This document shows positions 1 to 11,543 of a stretch of 64,000 nt of DNA, piece after piece. Both the position numbers and the translations under genes were made by a program. Source of the stretch: Fistularia commersonii (taxonomy: Eukaryota; Chordata; Actinopteri; Syngnathiformes; Fistulariidae); contig JBBMNZ010000028.1 in assembly GCA_037954325.1 (NCBI GenBank), forward strand, positions 10,461,501-10,525,500, read 5' to 3'. The notes under the pieces were generated by a model that was not told where the DNA came from, did no database searches, and saw nothing but the letters and a program-made list of their open reading frames with translations. Each line of letters starts with the position of its first letter. Within the stretch, counting starts at the first letter, position 1.

Positions 1-102
1 ATGGACGTAGTGAGAGAGGATATGAAGGTAGTTGGTGTGAGAGAGGAGGATACAGAGAATAGGGTTAGATGGAGAAAGTTGACTCGCTGTGGCGACCCCT
101 GA
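1..102 (+). pseudogene. 3' coding end of an RTE-type LINE (reverse transcriptase C-terminus), truncated by the window edge
   Basis: The first 33 codons stay open to a TGA at 100-102 and end in a short Arg-Cys-Gly-Asp-Pro motif. That motif and the acidic/basic run before it (VGVREEDTENRVRWRKL) are typical of the last residues of teleost RTE/Expander-like reverse transcriptase ORFs. The sequence after the stop (GCCGAAAGG followed by GAA repeats) is the usual 3' tail of that family. Only the 3' end is in the window, so it cannot be said whether the element is full length. It is not a host gene. Confidence 0.72.
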
Positions 103-118
103 AGGGAAAAGCCGAAAG

Positions 119-270
119 GAGAAGAAGAAGAAGAAGAAGAAGAAGAAGAAGAAGAAGAAGAAGAAGAAGAAGAAGAAGAAGAAGAAGAAGAAGAAGAAGA
201 AGAAGAAGAAGAAGAAGAAGAAGAAGAAGAAGAAGAAGAAGAAGAAGAAGAAGAAAAAGAAGAAGAAGAA
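119..270 (+). repeat. (GAA)n microsatellite, the 3' tail of the RTE-type LINE
   Basis: About 150 bp of almost pure GAA repeat directly follows the LINE 3' UTR. All six frames give artefactual poly-Lys, poly-Arg, poly-Glu or poly-Leu translations. Long pure purine GAA tracts can form triplex DNA (known property). Confidence 0.95.
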
Positions 271-271
271 G

Positions 272-762
272 ATGGTCTGTTGCTGTTAATATCTGTAGGT
301 TCACCCTTTTTAACTGGGGGAGGACAAAGGCCAACTTGGAAATTCTAGGATTTCTTTAGCTGGTAAGACAAAGGTTAAATATGTATAAAAAGGCTCAACA
401 ATAAAACCAGCAGTCAACTTTAGGCAAAAGGGTTGATGTGATATGTGCTCCTGAACGACAGTCTGTGCATCGGAAGATCGGTGGTCGCGGCGCTTATTTT
501 GAGCGACACAAAAATCAAAACACAATTTTAATGTCACACAAACACCATAAGCTACCATTTGAGGATTAACATTAAAAAATAAAACTAACATAACCAAAAT
601 AATTAAACTTGGACAATCAGTGGACTCTTCGCCCGCCTCCCCTCATTCCCACCTTTTTAAAACCGTGTACGGATTTGTTTGATGGCAATTCAGCTCATCA
701 GCCCGCCTCCATCCCTCCATCCTTCCATCCCCTCATCCAATAGACTCCCAGTGTGACCCCCT

Positions 763-763
<1 letters not shown>
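272..763. other. Intronic sequence of shisa6 upstream of the first visible exon; no gene seen
   Basis: No splice-bounded coding segment is recognisable here. The stretch ends in a CCATC-rich low-complexity run (about 707-740) just before the CA microsatellite. Confidence 0.5.

Positions 764-809
<46 letters not shown>
764..809. repeat. (CA)n microsatellite
   Basis: Uninterrupted CA repeat of about 23 units, ending about 40 bp before the shisa6 exon acceptor. Confidence 0.97.
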
Positions 810-811
<2 letters not shown>

Positions 812-851
812 TGGAGTTGACTGACGCGTTACCTCCTGCTCACACCCACAG

Positions 852-1010
852 AGAGACCCCAGCGGATGAACAACATCCTGACTTCGGCGACGGAGCCCTA
901 CGACCTGTCGCTCTCCAGATCCTTCCAGAACCTCAGCCACCTCCCGCCGTCCTACGAGCTGGCCCTCAAGTCTGACATAAGTAACTACTCTTCATCACCA
1001 CGTGCGTTAA
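852..1010 (+). CDS. shisa6: shisa6, penultimate visible coding exon (cytoplasmic tail)
   Basis: Shisa6 is a single-pass postsynaptic AMPA-receptor auxiliary subunit of the CKAMP/Shisa group. This exon encodes part of its intracellular tail. It carries MNNILTSATEPYDLS, SRSFQNLSHLPPSYE and a YSS stretch, nearly the same as mammalian SHISA6 and clearly closer to it than to SHISA7 or SHISA9. The acceptor is the CACAG ending at 851, leaving a two-base codon remainder. The donor is ambiguous: GTAGGC at 1011 and GTGCGT at 1002 both leave one base and both join in phase to the exon at 5249. The 1011 donor gives a better match to the family (LS-EKDMDDFY compared with LT-DKEADEYY), so it is used here. 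The N-terminal signal peptide, cysteine-rich domain and membrane segment lie upstream of the window. Confidence 0.88.
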
Positions 1011-1439
1011 GTAGGCCTCCCGCCGTTCACCCCTCGCTCTTTTGTCTTTGCCTGTCACCCCACCTGTTAGTTACTCCTTAATACCGTTTTGACGGACCCT
1101 TCGTCAGGGCGCGGACATCCCGGTGTCTCGGACCAGATGGTCCCTCAGAACGATCGCATTCCTGAGAATGCGGCGACCGATGTCGGGTACAAACCACTGC
1201 TCTGACTCAGTGGCCGGTTTAGGTTGACATTGTTGAAGTGACCTCCTGCTGAGTCGAGCCTCATTCTCAATTTTGCAGGGTGGTACGACCTCACCCTGAT
1301 CTGCAGGGAGGGGGTGGAGGGGTTCCTGTGCTTCACTGGAGGCCTAGGGACCCCGAGTACAGCACTACGTCCGTGTCACTGCAGAGAGAGTTCTGGATTT
1401 ATAGGAAAATCAGGCCACCACCTATGGAGAGACTCAACC

Positions 1440-1685
1440 CTTCACTCAATCATTCACACATTATATTGAGACATACAACTCTTGCCCCTCTAATCAACAC
1501 ATCATATAGACATGCAACTATTTGCATGTCACACAGAGATGGACATCAGTTCACTAGAAACCTGAGACCCATGCAAACTTAGGGGAGAACATCCAAACTC
1601 CATACAGGTAGGGCCCCTGTTGGAAATTGAACCAGAGGACCTCCTTGCTTTAAGGCAGAAGTGCCAAACCTCTGCACCACCACAA
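1440..1685 (+). repeat. L2-like LINE 3' end, degenerate
   Basis: The diagnostic order is visible: a block around 'gggagaacatccaaactcc', then 'cctgttggaaattgaacc', 'ccttgctttaaggc' and a final 'tctgcaccacca'. This is the decayed 3' region of a common teleost L2/Maui-type element. The same block order recurs at about 13836-14090 and 17488-17735 in the same orientation. Confidence 0.6.
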
Positions 1686-1965
1686 TAAATCATTTATTCA
1701 CTGCTGCTCACCTGGCTCACCAGCCAAACTACGTTCTCTCAAAGGACATCCTTGATTCATGTCCTTCTCCAAAGAGGCTCTCGGCTCTGAGCAGGGGCTC
1801 CGTTTAGAGGCGACAAAGATTAATTTCAACAATTTCCCCGGATTTGGAGCAGAATCATAACGACTCAGAAGAACTCAGATGGATTGAAGAGAAGCCGCCA
1901 TCAGCCAGAGGAACCCATGGCATCATGGCTTCTACCTTTCAAAAGGGGGATTCCCCTCCAGGGAT

Positions 1966-1994
1966 GTCCATCCATCCATCCATCCATCCATCCA
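1966..1994 (-). repeat. (TCCA)n, the 3' tandem tail of the antisense LINE
   Basis: About seven TCCA units lie at the 3' boundary of the LINE as read on the minus strand. Confidence 0.85.
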
Positions 1995-4250
1995 TATTCC
2001 CCTGCTCATCTGGTCGTGGGGGCAGCAGCCAGAGCAGTGAGGCCCGGACCTCCCTCTTCCCTGCCACATGGTCCAGCCCCTCTGGGGGACCGCGAGGCGT
2101 TCCTAGGCCAGCCTGGAGACACAGTCTCTCCAGGGTCCTGGGTCTTCCCCGTGGTCACCTCCTGGATGGACATGCCTGAAATACCTCCCTTGGGAGGAAT
2201 CCAGAAGGCATCCTGACCAGAAGTCACATCATCTGACTCCTCAGATGGGGAGTCTGGCCACCCTGCGGAGGAAACTCATTTCGGCCGCCTGTACCTGCGA
2301 TCTCGTTCTTTCTGTCACTACCGACAGCTCGTGACCATAGGTGAGGGATGGAACATAGATCAACCGGTAAATTGAGAGCTTTGCCTTTTGGCTCAGCTCC
2401 CTCCTCACCCCGACAGACCGGTACAGAGTCCGCATTGCTGCAGACACTGCACCCATCTGCCTGTTGATCTCTCACTCCATCCTTCCCTCACTCGTGAACA
2501 AGACCCCGAGATACTTGAACCCCTCCACTTGGGGCAGGACCTCTTCCCCGACCCGGAGCGGGCTTACACCCGTTTCCGGTTGAGCACCATGGTCTCGGAT
2601 TTGAAGGTGCTGATCCTTATCCTGGCCGCCTTACATTCGTCCACCAACAGAACTACATCATCTGCAAAAAGCAGACAACTCGATCCTGCTGCCACCAAAC
2701 CGGATCCCCTCAATGCCCTGGCTGTGCCTTAAAATTCTGTCCATAAAAGTTGTGAGTAGAATCGGTGACAAAGGGCAGACTCAGTGGAGTCCAACTCTCA
2801 CCAGAAACAAATCCGACTTACAACCGGCAGTGCGGATCAAGCTCTGACACCTATCATACAGGGACCGAACAGCCCAGATAACAGGGTTCGGTGCCCCATA
2901 TTCCCAGAGCAACCCCACAGGATTGCCCGCAGGACACGGTCCAATGCCTTCTTCAGAGCCACAAACCACATGTAGACTGGTTGGGGCTAACACCCATGTC
3001 CCCTCGAGGACCCTGCCAAGGGTATAGAGTTGGTCCACTGTTCCACGACCAGGATGAAAACCACACTAGTCCTCCGGGATCCGAGGTTCAATGACCCGGT
3101 GGCCTCGCTTCTCCAGCACCACTGAATAGACCTTACCAGGGAGGCTGGGGAGTGTGATCCCTCTGTCGTTGGAGCACACCCTCCCATCACCCTTTTCAAA
3201 AAGGGGGATCACCACCTCGGTCTGCCAGTCCAGCAGCACTGTTCCCGACATCCACGCAATGCTGCAGAGGCGTGTCAGCCAGGACAGCCTGACAACATCC
3301 AGAGCTTTGAGGAACCCAGGTCGCACCTCATCCTTCCTTGGAGCCTCGCTACTGAAGAGTTTTTTGACTGCTTCAAGCAACTTCAGCCCCAGAAATAGGT
3401 ATGTCCACTCCTGAGTCCCCCGGCTCTGTTTCCTCATTGGAGGGCGTTTCAACGGGGTGAGGAGGTCTCTGAAGTATTCCTGCCACCGATCTACAATGTC
3501 TCAAGTTGGGGTCAGCAGTGCCCCGTTCCCACTGTAGACATAGTTGACGGAGCACTGCTTCCCCCTCCTGAGCCGCTGGATGGTGGACCAGAATCTCCTC
3601 GATGTCCACTGGAAGTCATTCTCCATGGTACCCCTGAACTCCTCCCAGGCTTGAGTTTTTGCCTCGACAACCACCGAAGCCGCATGCCGCTTGGCCTGCC
3701 GGTACGTGTCAGCTGCCTCCGGAGCCCCAAAGGCCAGAAAGGATCCCTCACTGCCGGGGTCAACTCACTACCAGGTAGTGATCATTTGACAAGAAAACAG
3801 GACTCAGGTTCAGATCGGAGGGGCCATTCCTCCCAATCACGTCCTTCCAAGTCACACTGTCGTTGCTCATATAAGCATTTAAGTCTCCCAGTAGAGCGAA
3901 GGAGTCCCTGGTAGGAGCGCTCCCTAGCAGCCTCTCTGGGGATCCAAGAAGAGCAGGTAAAACTGAACTGTTGTTGGGTGCATAGCCGCAAAAAACAGTC
4001 AGAACCCGTCCCCCCCTCCTGAAGGCGGAGGTAGGCTACCCTCTCGTCCGTCGGGTTGAATTCCAACGTGCAGGCGCCGAGTCCGGGGGCGATCAATATG
4101 TCCACACCTGCCTGGCACCTCTCACCAGGGGCAACTCCAGAGTAAAAAAAAAAGAGTCCAGCCCCTCTTGAGAGGCCAGATTCCAGACTCCGTGCTGTGT
4201 TTCGAGGTGAGTCCGACTATATCTAGTCGGAATCTCCAAGCCTCGCGCTC
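1966..4250 (-). mobile_element. Non-LTR retrotransposon (Rex1/Babar- or L2-like), broken, antisense in the shisa6 intron
   Basis: Read on the minus strand, the order is: C-terminal half of an APE-type endonuclease (about 4105-3780, with APGLGACTLEFNPTDERVAYL); a linker; reverse transcriptase palm blocks (about 3452-2780, including NDRGITLPSLPGKVYS, EPRIPED, DQLYTLGRVLEGTW and VRSLYDRCQSLIRTAGCKSDLF); a C-terminal piece (about 2456-2240, with LSQKAKLSIYRLIYVPSLTYGHEL); and a remnant tail to about 2000. It ends in a (TGGA)n tail at 1966-1993, the usual 3' terminus of this group. Frameshifts and internal deletions break the ORF, and the catalytic F-A-D-D block is missing between 2780 and 2456. 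It cannot be active. Family assignment between Rex1/Babar and a close relative is from memory of the protein blocks. Confidence 0.85.
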
Positions 4251-4360
4251 AACGATCAATAATAAGTCTAAATGTTAAAAAGAACGAATGCATCATTTAC
4301 AATCTGGAAAAACAACACTGCTGCATCAAAACCAAAACGGAATGACAAAGACAGGCGGCG

Positions 4361-4383
4361 CATGTGTGTGTGTGTCTGTATGT

Positions 4384-4421
<38 letters not shown>
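4361..4421. repeat. (TG)n microsatellite, interrupted
   Basis: TG repeat with a CTGTATG interruption. Confidence 0.95.
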
Positions 4422-4422
<1 letters not shown>

Positions 4423-5118
4423 CACGTGCATCCATTGTCTTCCCCCTAAATCATCCTAAAAGGGATTAAGCATATCTAATCCTCCAAATGAGGAAAAAAA
4501 ACCTTAATTGCTTCATCTCTTGCCCCTCCGTCATTCGGCCGTCTCTGTGATAGATGATCCACCAGAACCAAGTTCATGCTTGTAGAACCCAGAAAACACA
4601 CACACACACACCCCAGGGTTTAAATGTTTTTGTCCAGATTTCAGGCGTGGCTGGGAGGGGGTTGATGTTCCAGACATGGATGAAAATAATCTTCGGATGG
4701 AGATACAGGTTTAGACAGTGTCACATCGCTCTTTGAGTTTCACTCCCCGCGGTTTTGATAATACCACCAAGCGGGTTGACCTACTTCCTGTTCCACATTT
4801 TGTTTCCTGTTTCTCCTCAGATCTTCCTGCCGTCCTGATACTTGACCTGCCGATCAGGTCCTCGGCGTGTCCCTGAACGCGTCGCCTTCGTGTGACATTT
4901 TCCCGCCGTAATGTCAAATCCAAACAAACCCTTGCCGGTAAATGCCGCGGCTCTGTTTTGGGAATGTGGCGAGGCCAGAGGAGGAGGCGTGGTCGGCTGA
5001 CCTTCCAGGCCTGAACCCTCTCCCGGCGCACGTTCCTGTAAACCCCCCCCGGGCCACGGCGCCGGAACGGCTATTTAACGCGAGGCTAATTTCTGCTACG
5101 CTAACAGCCAGGGTGCTC

Positions 5119-5137
5119 TATCAAGAGCGCCCCCATC
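5119..5137 (-). promoter_or_regulatory. Candidate CTCF-type motif
   Basis: Read on the minus strand, the sequence is GTCAGATGGGGGCGCTCT, which resembles the vertebrate CTCF core (CCANCAGGGGGCGC). This is a motif match only. It lies about 110 bp upstream of the last shisa6 exon. Confidence 0.3.
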
Positions 5138-5248
5138 TGACCACGTTCTTCCGAGAAAAATATAACCGTAGCCGAGCCGGAGCTTAGGAAACCCCCGCGG
5201 GAGGTCGTCTCAAGGAGCTCAGATCTGAGGTTCCTCTCCTGTCCCCAG

Positions 5249-5883
5249 GTGAGAAGGACATGGATGACTTCTACGCCCGGAAGCACCACCACGCCGACTT
5301 TGGCGGACGCGGTCCGACCCACATGGTGAAGCTGAACCCGGACCCCCAGCAGCATCACCAGCAGCACCACCAGCAACGCCAGCGTCCCCGCCGCGTCCAG
5401 CGGGCCATGTCCCAAGATCACGTCCTGTCTCCTCCCAGGACGCCGCGGCGCGGGGACTACGGCCTGTCGTCTTACGGCGTCATGGCGGCCGCCGCGTACG
5501 GGAGCAGCCGCCACCTGTCAGAGGAGCAGCTCCTGTCGGCCGATCGCCTCCACTCCCAGGACCCCCTGCTGTCCCCGGCCATGAGGCGCGACAAGTTCCG
5601 GGAGAAGGCCATGGCGCGGGCCATGTCCCACGCCGACATGCTGCTGCTGCCGCCCACGCCGGTAATGGACCGCCACAAGATGACCAAGATCCACTCGCAG
5701 CCCGCCGCCGCCGCCGCCGCTTCCAACGACTCCTACAACACACTGACCGTCAACCATCCGGTCTCCGCCTCCAAGAGGCAGGCCTTCGCCTCGCGGCGGA
5801 CTCACACCGTAGACCACCTGCAGTACATCCCGGGCCACCACCACACCTTCCGCCCGGCCGGGAAGAACGAGGTGACTGTTTGA
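5249..5883 (+). CDS. shisa6: shisa6, last coding exon with C-terminal PDZ ligand
   Basis: This terminal exon starts after CCCCAG (acceptor ending at 5248) with a two-base remainder and runs open to TGA at 5881-5883. It encodes the distal cytoplasmic tail: EKDMDDFYARKHHH, a Gln/His-rich stretch, RAMSQDHVLSPPRTP, LSEEQLLSADRLHSQDPLLSP, a run of Ala, then ASKRQAFASRRTHTVD and HLQYIPGHHH. It ends in Glu-Val-Thr-Val. That final EVTV is the PDZ-binding ligand by which CKAMP/Shisa proteins anchor to PSD-95 family scaffolds. The LHSQDPLLSP and ASRR-HTV blocks are specific to Shisa6 among its paralogues. Lineage-specific features are the Gln/His and Ala expansions, both encoded by GC-rich DNA. I infer that the tail is intact and functional. 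Confidence 0.9.
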
Positions 5884-7030
5884 GGGGACGCCTCGCCCTC
5901 GCCTTCGCCCTCGCCGCGGCCCGCTTCACCATCTTCCTGCTTCCCGCTTCCCGAGAACCGGAAATTTACCGGGGCTCGGCGAGGCTTCCTGGCCTAGAGC
6001 GCCACGAGAGCTTCGCGCGTAAAAAAAAAAAAAAAAAAAAAAAAATCGAGAGGGATCCGACACCGGTGCAGACAATGTATTTTATATAACTAGTAAAAAA
6101 GGGACTTGTATCAACTTTATAAATATATAAATACACTATATTTACTATTTGTACTTCCAGTCCTCGTTTAGAGCTCGAGAGCACCTCTCAAATCGTGGAT
6201 TTGTGGGTTAAAAAGCACAATGACTGACCCCTGACCCCTGACCCCGCCCCCCCAAACCCCACCCTTTTTTTAAACGCGTTTATTTTATTCTTATTCTCCA
6301 ATTAAAAAGGGCCATAACTTATCGGCCAGTTAGTGGACACAGACGCTTTTTTTTTTTTTCCGTTCGCATACAATAGATGATTGTAAATAGGCTACGCAAG
6401 GCGCCGTTTATAGCGTATTGATTTATTTAATTTTTCTTTTTTTTTTTACCCATCCCACCCCCCCAACCTTCGAATCTGTCGCGGATTCCCACTCGCTAAT
6501 TTTAACCTTAGATAAGACGAAGCTCCCGGATGACGCGCCTGTCGTGAAAACACACAGATCAAATGCGTTCAAGGGATGCCGTTTCTTTTTCTTCTGACTC
6601 TGACGGATGAGTGTGTGTGTGTCCATGTGTGTGTGTACTGACCCGCCTCTGTCCGAGGCCTCAACTGTTTGTTTTCGTTACAGCCTTTTATCAAACAACT
6701 GGGAAGATCTAGACCTTGTGACCTCCGCCTGTCGGACATCTCGTCGCACTTTTTGGTCGATCCCGATCGGCCAGCGGTAGAAAGTGAACCCGAAGGGTGA
6801 GGAACATTTGGCCGGGAGCAGTTTAGATGTTCCTAGATGATCTGACTGCTGATGAAGATCGAACCTCCGTCTAGACGCTCCGGTCAGTCAAAATGTTTCC
6901 GATCGTTCTCCTGCTAGCCTTCTCGGGAGCGTCAACGTTCTCAAATTCACGGATTTAAATGCATTTGATTAAAAAAAAAAAATAAAAAAAAAAAAATGAA
7001 GATCTCAAATAAACACTGCAAAATTCACAT
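5884..7030 (+). other. shisa6: shisa6 3' UTR (predicted)
   Basis: The region after the stop has homopolymer A (6020-6045) and AU-rich stretches around 6085-6150. An AATAAA at 7008-7013 is the first canonical signal, about 1.1 kb past the stop. The transcript end is inferred from that signal only. Neuronal 3' UTRs may run longer, for example to the ATTAAA near 8233. Confidence 0.5.
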
Positions 7031-8370
7031 CCTTTTTTTTGACAAACCTATTTAATGTTGAATACAATATTTACTTATAAATAGGAGATTTCAAAGGTTA
7101 AAAAAAAGATTGTTAAGGAAATTATCGGAGCTTATGAAAATCAGACTGAGTCAGGTGTAAAGTTCACACACCTTTATCTAAGCATCCGGTCAGGCTGATG
7201 CCTTAATCCAAATGGATGGACTGTTATTACACTGATATTACACTAATATTACACTAATAATCAATCAGTGGCGCATTATTCCAGTTGTTTCGTCATGCCA
7301 GGAGGCAGAGTCTCCTCTATTTTCATTAGACAGACGTCACGTCCTACAAAATAAGACCCAGCAGGATTGTAGGTTTGAAGGAAAGAACCAGGAAGTGGGT
7401 TCTCGACACAGTCACAGGGAGTGTTGGGAGCTTATTAGACAATTCCAAAAAACACCAGAAAAGAAAATTTAGAAAAATTGACTCATAAATCCATGCATCC
7501 AAAGTCTCCCCTCCTCCCCAGATAGAAGAGAAAAATAATCTGGTAACCCAGGTGCAGGTAACCCGGTTTACTGGCCTAATCCCGACCCGTCCACAACCGC
7601 AGCCGGATCGTTCACCTTGATTATTGATCTCCGTGGACACAGATCACCTAAATCACCTCAGAGGTGATCTCCTCCCTTCCTCCATCACTTAATTTTTTTC
7701 AAATGTGTTTCCTGGCTTTTTGTCATACTCGTAGTTATTTAATCGAATTAATCCGCGATATAATCCGTCGAATATGGGTGACGGTAAACCCGTGTGTTAT
7801 TACACGTGTATAAACGATAGACGATGACGCCACTTTGCACATGTCATGAGTTTTGAGGGACGTAGAACGGTGGAGCATCGGCCAAATGTATCCCGTGCTG
7901 ATCCTCTTCCTCCCCATCGTGTGTGTGTGTGGGTGTGTGTGTGTGCGGGGGGGGGGGGGTCACATGGTCACATGTCTAAGACGACCCAATGTCTACTTTC
8001 ACTTTGTTAACGATGATGTCATCCCAGGAGCCTTTGCTTCGGCTCCTCGCGTCTAAGCGTTCGGAGGGTTCTTGTGACAGAGGCTTTGGAGATCCTGGAG
8101 ATCCTGGACAGACTCTTTCCCCTCCTTTTTTCTGTTCATTTTTACGTTTTGGATTTTTATTTAAATATCAGCTTCACGTGGTGAGGAAGAGGAGATCCCG
8201 CTGTCTGTGTGATTTTTGTTTGTTTACGGTCTATTAAAGCACTTGAGTGAACTCCATCCCCCTCGTTCTTCGTTCTCGTGAGCAACATGTTTAAAGTTCT
8301 CCCCTGTTACACTTATAAAAAAGTCGCCGACTCCCATAAATTTATTAAGAAAGTCTTGTTTCATAATTTT
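7031..8370. other. Intergenic or distal 3' UTR; no gene seen
   Basis: No supported coding sequence. A short TG/G-rich run occurs at 7920-7959. Confidence 0.45.
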
Positions 8371-8760
8371 CATGTATAGCTTTCAGGGTTGGGCAATCCA
8401 ATCGGCGTGGCTAGTAAAAGGCCAGAGCTTTGAGCCTCACTGGTTAACGGATCATTCACCGGTTTACTTCCAGGCTACCTTATCAGTGTATGCTAGCGCC
8501 GTCCGCCTAGTCGAGTCCCGTGTCTGTTTGTGGGACCTCCAAAATCCAAGACAGTTCAGGACGTTCAAAGAAATACCAGTTGGTGGATTCGTTTTGGAGG
8601 AAGACGCCATTGTTTACATTTACCCGTCGGACACCATGTTGGATCGGGCTCCATCCGCTTTGCTGGAAATGGGGTTGGAGCCAGACTGGACTAAATTGGC
8701 GTGCAATAATCTGACTTGAAATTCAAAGATAATCAACAAGAAATTCCGAGAAATGTACCG
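8371..8760. other. Unassigned open stretch of 115 codons; probably not a gene
   Basis: A + strand frame is open from 8372 to 8719 and unusually free of repeats. Its translation resembles nothing I recognise, and it has no splice context or polyadenylation signal close by. It is recorded only as an unexplained open stretch. Confidence 0.2.
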
Positions 8761-8764
8761 AAAA

Positions 8765-8945
8765 TTTTGAAGATTGTTGGAAATGATGGAGATGACGGAG
8801 ATGATGGTGATGATGATGGATGGAGATGAGAAAGATAATGAAGATATAGATGATGGAGATCGGAATCAAAAACAGAAATACTAGAATGATAATGGAGATG
8901 ATGGAGGATTGAGACGATGGAGACAACCAAGATGATGGAGATTCT
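8765..8945. repeat. GAT/GGA-rich degenerate minisatellite
   Basis: Imperfect repeats of GATGGA and GATGAT run for about 180 bp. Runs of His or Ser-Ile in translations of this area are artefacts. Confidence 0.85.
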
Positions 8946-9282
8946 GCAGTTGGGCGATGTTAGTATCTTGTAAGGCTGCAGAGGAGGAGTCAATGAAAAT
9001 ACAAAATTATTTATGCCACCAGAACATTCCTCAAAAGCTGAGCATAGCTGCTTTCCTCCGCTGACCAACCAGGAAGCAAAAGGATTGTGGCTCCGTCCTC
9101 CGCCGGGATCGGAAATTGGACAATTTGCGTAATTCATGTATCGGTCTCGAGCTGTCGACCTCCGGGTGGAACCGAGGAGTGGCCACTTCCTGTAGATGCA
9201 GGGAGTTCGCGGAGGCCAAGTGTGTGGCTGCACCTCCGCGGTAGTTTATTGAAAGATGCAGATAATACGCCGGAGGCGGTTC

Positions 9283-9302
9283 ACACACACACACACACAC
9301 AC
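9283..9302. repeat. (CA)n microsatellite
   Basis: Short perfect CA run. Confidence 0.9.
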
Positions 9303-11507
9303 CAGCCAAGGTCTTCGTTCTCTAGAACATTCTGACAGAGCGAGTCCTGCAAATGATTAAACACGCAATGTGATGCCAATGAGATGGGGCTTATAATACA
9401 CTATTAATAACGGATCACACATCGAAAAGACAGAGGAGGGAACACAATTCTGTGGTTGGAGAAAGAATCTAAAGAATTCATTCATTCAGCCTTTTCCTGC
9501 ACAGCTGTCACAGAGAACGAATTTTCCCAAAAACTGCGAGAATCGAACCCATGATCCGAAAAGACCTTCCTGAAAGTTTGTCCTGGATTATTTTATTTTG
9601 TTCTCCAGATGTTCTTCCGTCTTCCATTCTGTTTTTCCGTAGTGACTTTTCCTTAATGGGGCTCATGGACTATTTGATAGGCAGCATCCAAATTGACGCT
9701 GGTGATGTTTTATATGTCATCAGCATTTTCTGTCACTTTCTCACTCACACAAACACACAAACACACACACACACACACGCATAGCAACATATTTTGCCCG
9801 GAAAGAACATCACGAGACGATGGATGGAGCGAGTGTGCTGTGCTGTGTTTCTCCACGTGTTCGGAGCATTTCTGTCTTGTTGCAAATGGAGTATAGAGCC
9901 CAATATGGTTAAACTATTAAATGCTTTTAAAATATTTAAATTTGAAATTTTAATACAGGTTTCTCATTAAGAGGATTAAGGGAAAAAAAGAGGAGAATAA
10001 TTCACTTCGTATTGATTTTTTTTTTCCAGTTCTTTGATTTTTTTTTATGCTTATTCTTGTCTCGTTTCTTTTTATAAAACTAAAAAACATTAATCTACTA
10101 GGACCATGTGTCTATCCTTAAAAGTCCTCATTTTGTTTTTATTTATCATATTCATTAAATTCTCTTTTGCTTACAGACAGAGGACGGCAGCAGCAGGTTC
10201 TAAGCTAACGCAGGCCACATTTCTTATTTAATTTTTATGCGCGGGCAAACTAGGTATCATGTAAATCGAACAAAAAGAAAATTGCAATATAAATATTTAT
10301 ATTTTTTGGCATTTTATTTCAACTTTAAAATCATGAATGATCATATACATGTATTGATATTATTTTGTACGTAATCATCCATACAAAATGAAACAAAAGG
10401 GGAAAAATAAAGAGTTTCTAAATTCAATATTGATGAAAAATACATATTAAAATATACAAAGAAAATAGTTTTGCGGGCCGGATAAGATAGCAAAAATAAC
10501 CAGGTCTGCTGTAGAACATGGTGGTGTATAAAAAAATCCATCAAAAATCTTTATACTAGTGTTAAAATAGGCAACATGCTGGGAAACCGAAATGAGCATT
10601 TGCCACCCAGTCCAGTTTATGAGAGACTGATCAGGGGATGCGAAAATTATAGAAAATGGCCGCTATAGTACGGAAACAACATTTATAACACTGATTTTTT
10701 TTTTTGTTTTGTTTTTCATGATGGCAGGTGAGGCTCCGTCTCGCCTGCCTCGCCCTGAATGTACGACGCTGAAAAAGGTCTGGTTTACCCGAGTACAGAT
10801 TCAATTTCAAGCGTGAGCCCGAAATACGCGTAAACAAAGTAACCGAACATTATTCTTGCGAAAGACTCGGGTTGAGTCGAATATCGCATCTGTCCTGCGG
10901 AGGAACCGCCGTCTCGCTGTTTTTGAATCATTCTGTTCTCCTATCAATCATCCCTCCTTCCGGCGTCTCCAGCAGGAGGGTTAGAAGCTGAGAACACGAG
11001 GGGAACTTCGCCGTTTCCACCACGAAAGCTAAAGTTAACAAAGAAAGACGGGTAAACAGGGAAGGGGGGGGGGTTGGGAGAGACGGGAAACTGTAATTCT
11101 TCTCTGTCATCTCTGCGACACGTCGGCCCATCTCCGGTTTTCCGGCGACAACAAACGAACGCGCAGTCGGACCTCCCTCAGGTGCGAAGCTCCAGACTGT
11201 TTGAGCGGGATGAAAGGAGGATGTTCCGCGGCGCGCCGACCGGATCCGGCTGCGCGCCCCCCCCGCCGACAGCTATCTGACGGAAGGGGAGACCTCCGAC
11301 CGAGGCGACGCTTGTTAACAGACGTCTGCATTCGTTTGCCGCTACACGGCAGAGACATCTCTTCCCATTGTTCAAATTAGCATTTGGAGTCGGCGTCGGA
11401 GAGAGTTCAACAAGATGCAGCGCACTTTCAGATGTTTCTGCAGCGAGGGAGGAATTTTCCATTGTTGTTGCTGATGGATTTGGACGGTAATCTTTCCTCT
11501 GGTCTGC

Positions 11508-11510
<3 letters not shown>
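9303..11510. other. Intergenic; no gene seen
   Basis: AT-rich to about 10.7 kb, then more GC-rich (10.8-11.4 kb). Contains an imperfect CA microsatellite (9745-9780). No coding exon could be supported on either strand. Confidence 0.5.

Positions 11511-11542
<32 letters not shown>
11511..11542. repeat. (TG)n microsatellite
   Basis: Perfect TG run of about 15 units. Confidence 0.95.

Positions 11543-11543
<1 letters not shown>

Larger units (their letters stand above)
1011..5248 (+). other. shisa6: shisa6 intron carrying LINE remnants
   Basis: This is about 4.2 kb between two phase-compatible coding exons. It contains an L2-like 3' fragment (about 1440-1685), a long antisense LINE (about 1966-4250) and a TG microsatellite (4361-4421). 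The rest has no recognisable feature. I saw no additional shisa6 exon in it. Confidence 0.75.

Noticed and set aside
69..359. Poly-Arg, poly-Lys and poly-Leu open frames
   Set aside because: They come directly from the GAA microsatellite and differ by frame; not coding.
852..5883. Assignment to shisa7 or shisa9
   Set aside because: LHSQDPLLSP, MNNILTSATEPYDLS and the RRTHTVD-like region match SHISA6; SHISA9 lacks the first two and SHISA7 differs throughout.
8372..8719. 115-codon open frame on the + strand
   Set aside because: No family similarity, no splice or termination context; kept only as an unexplained open stretch.
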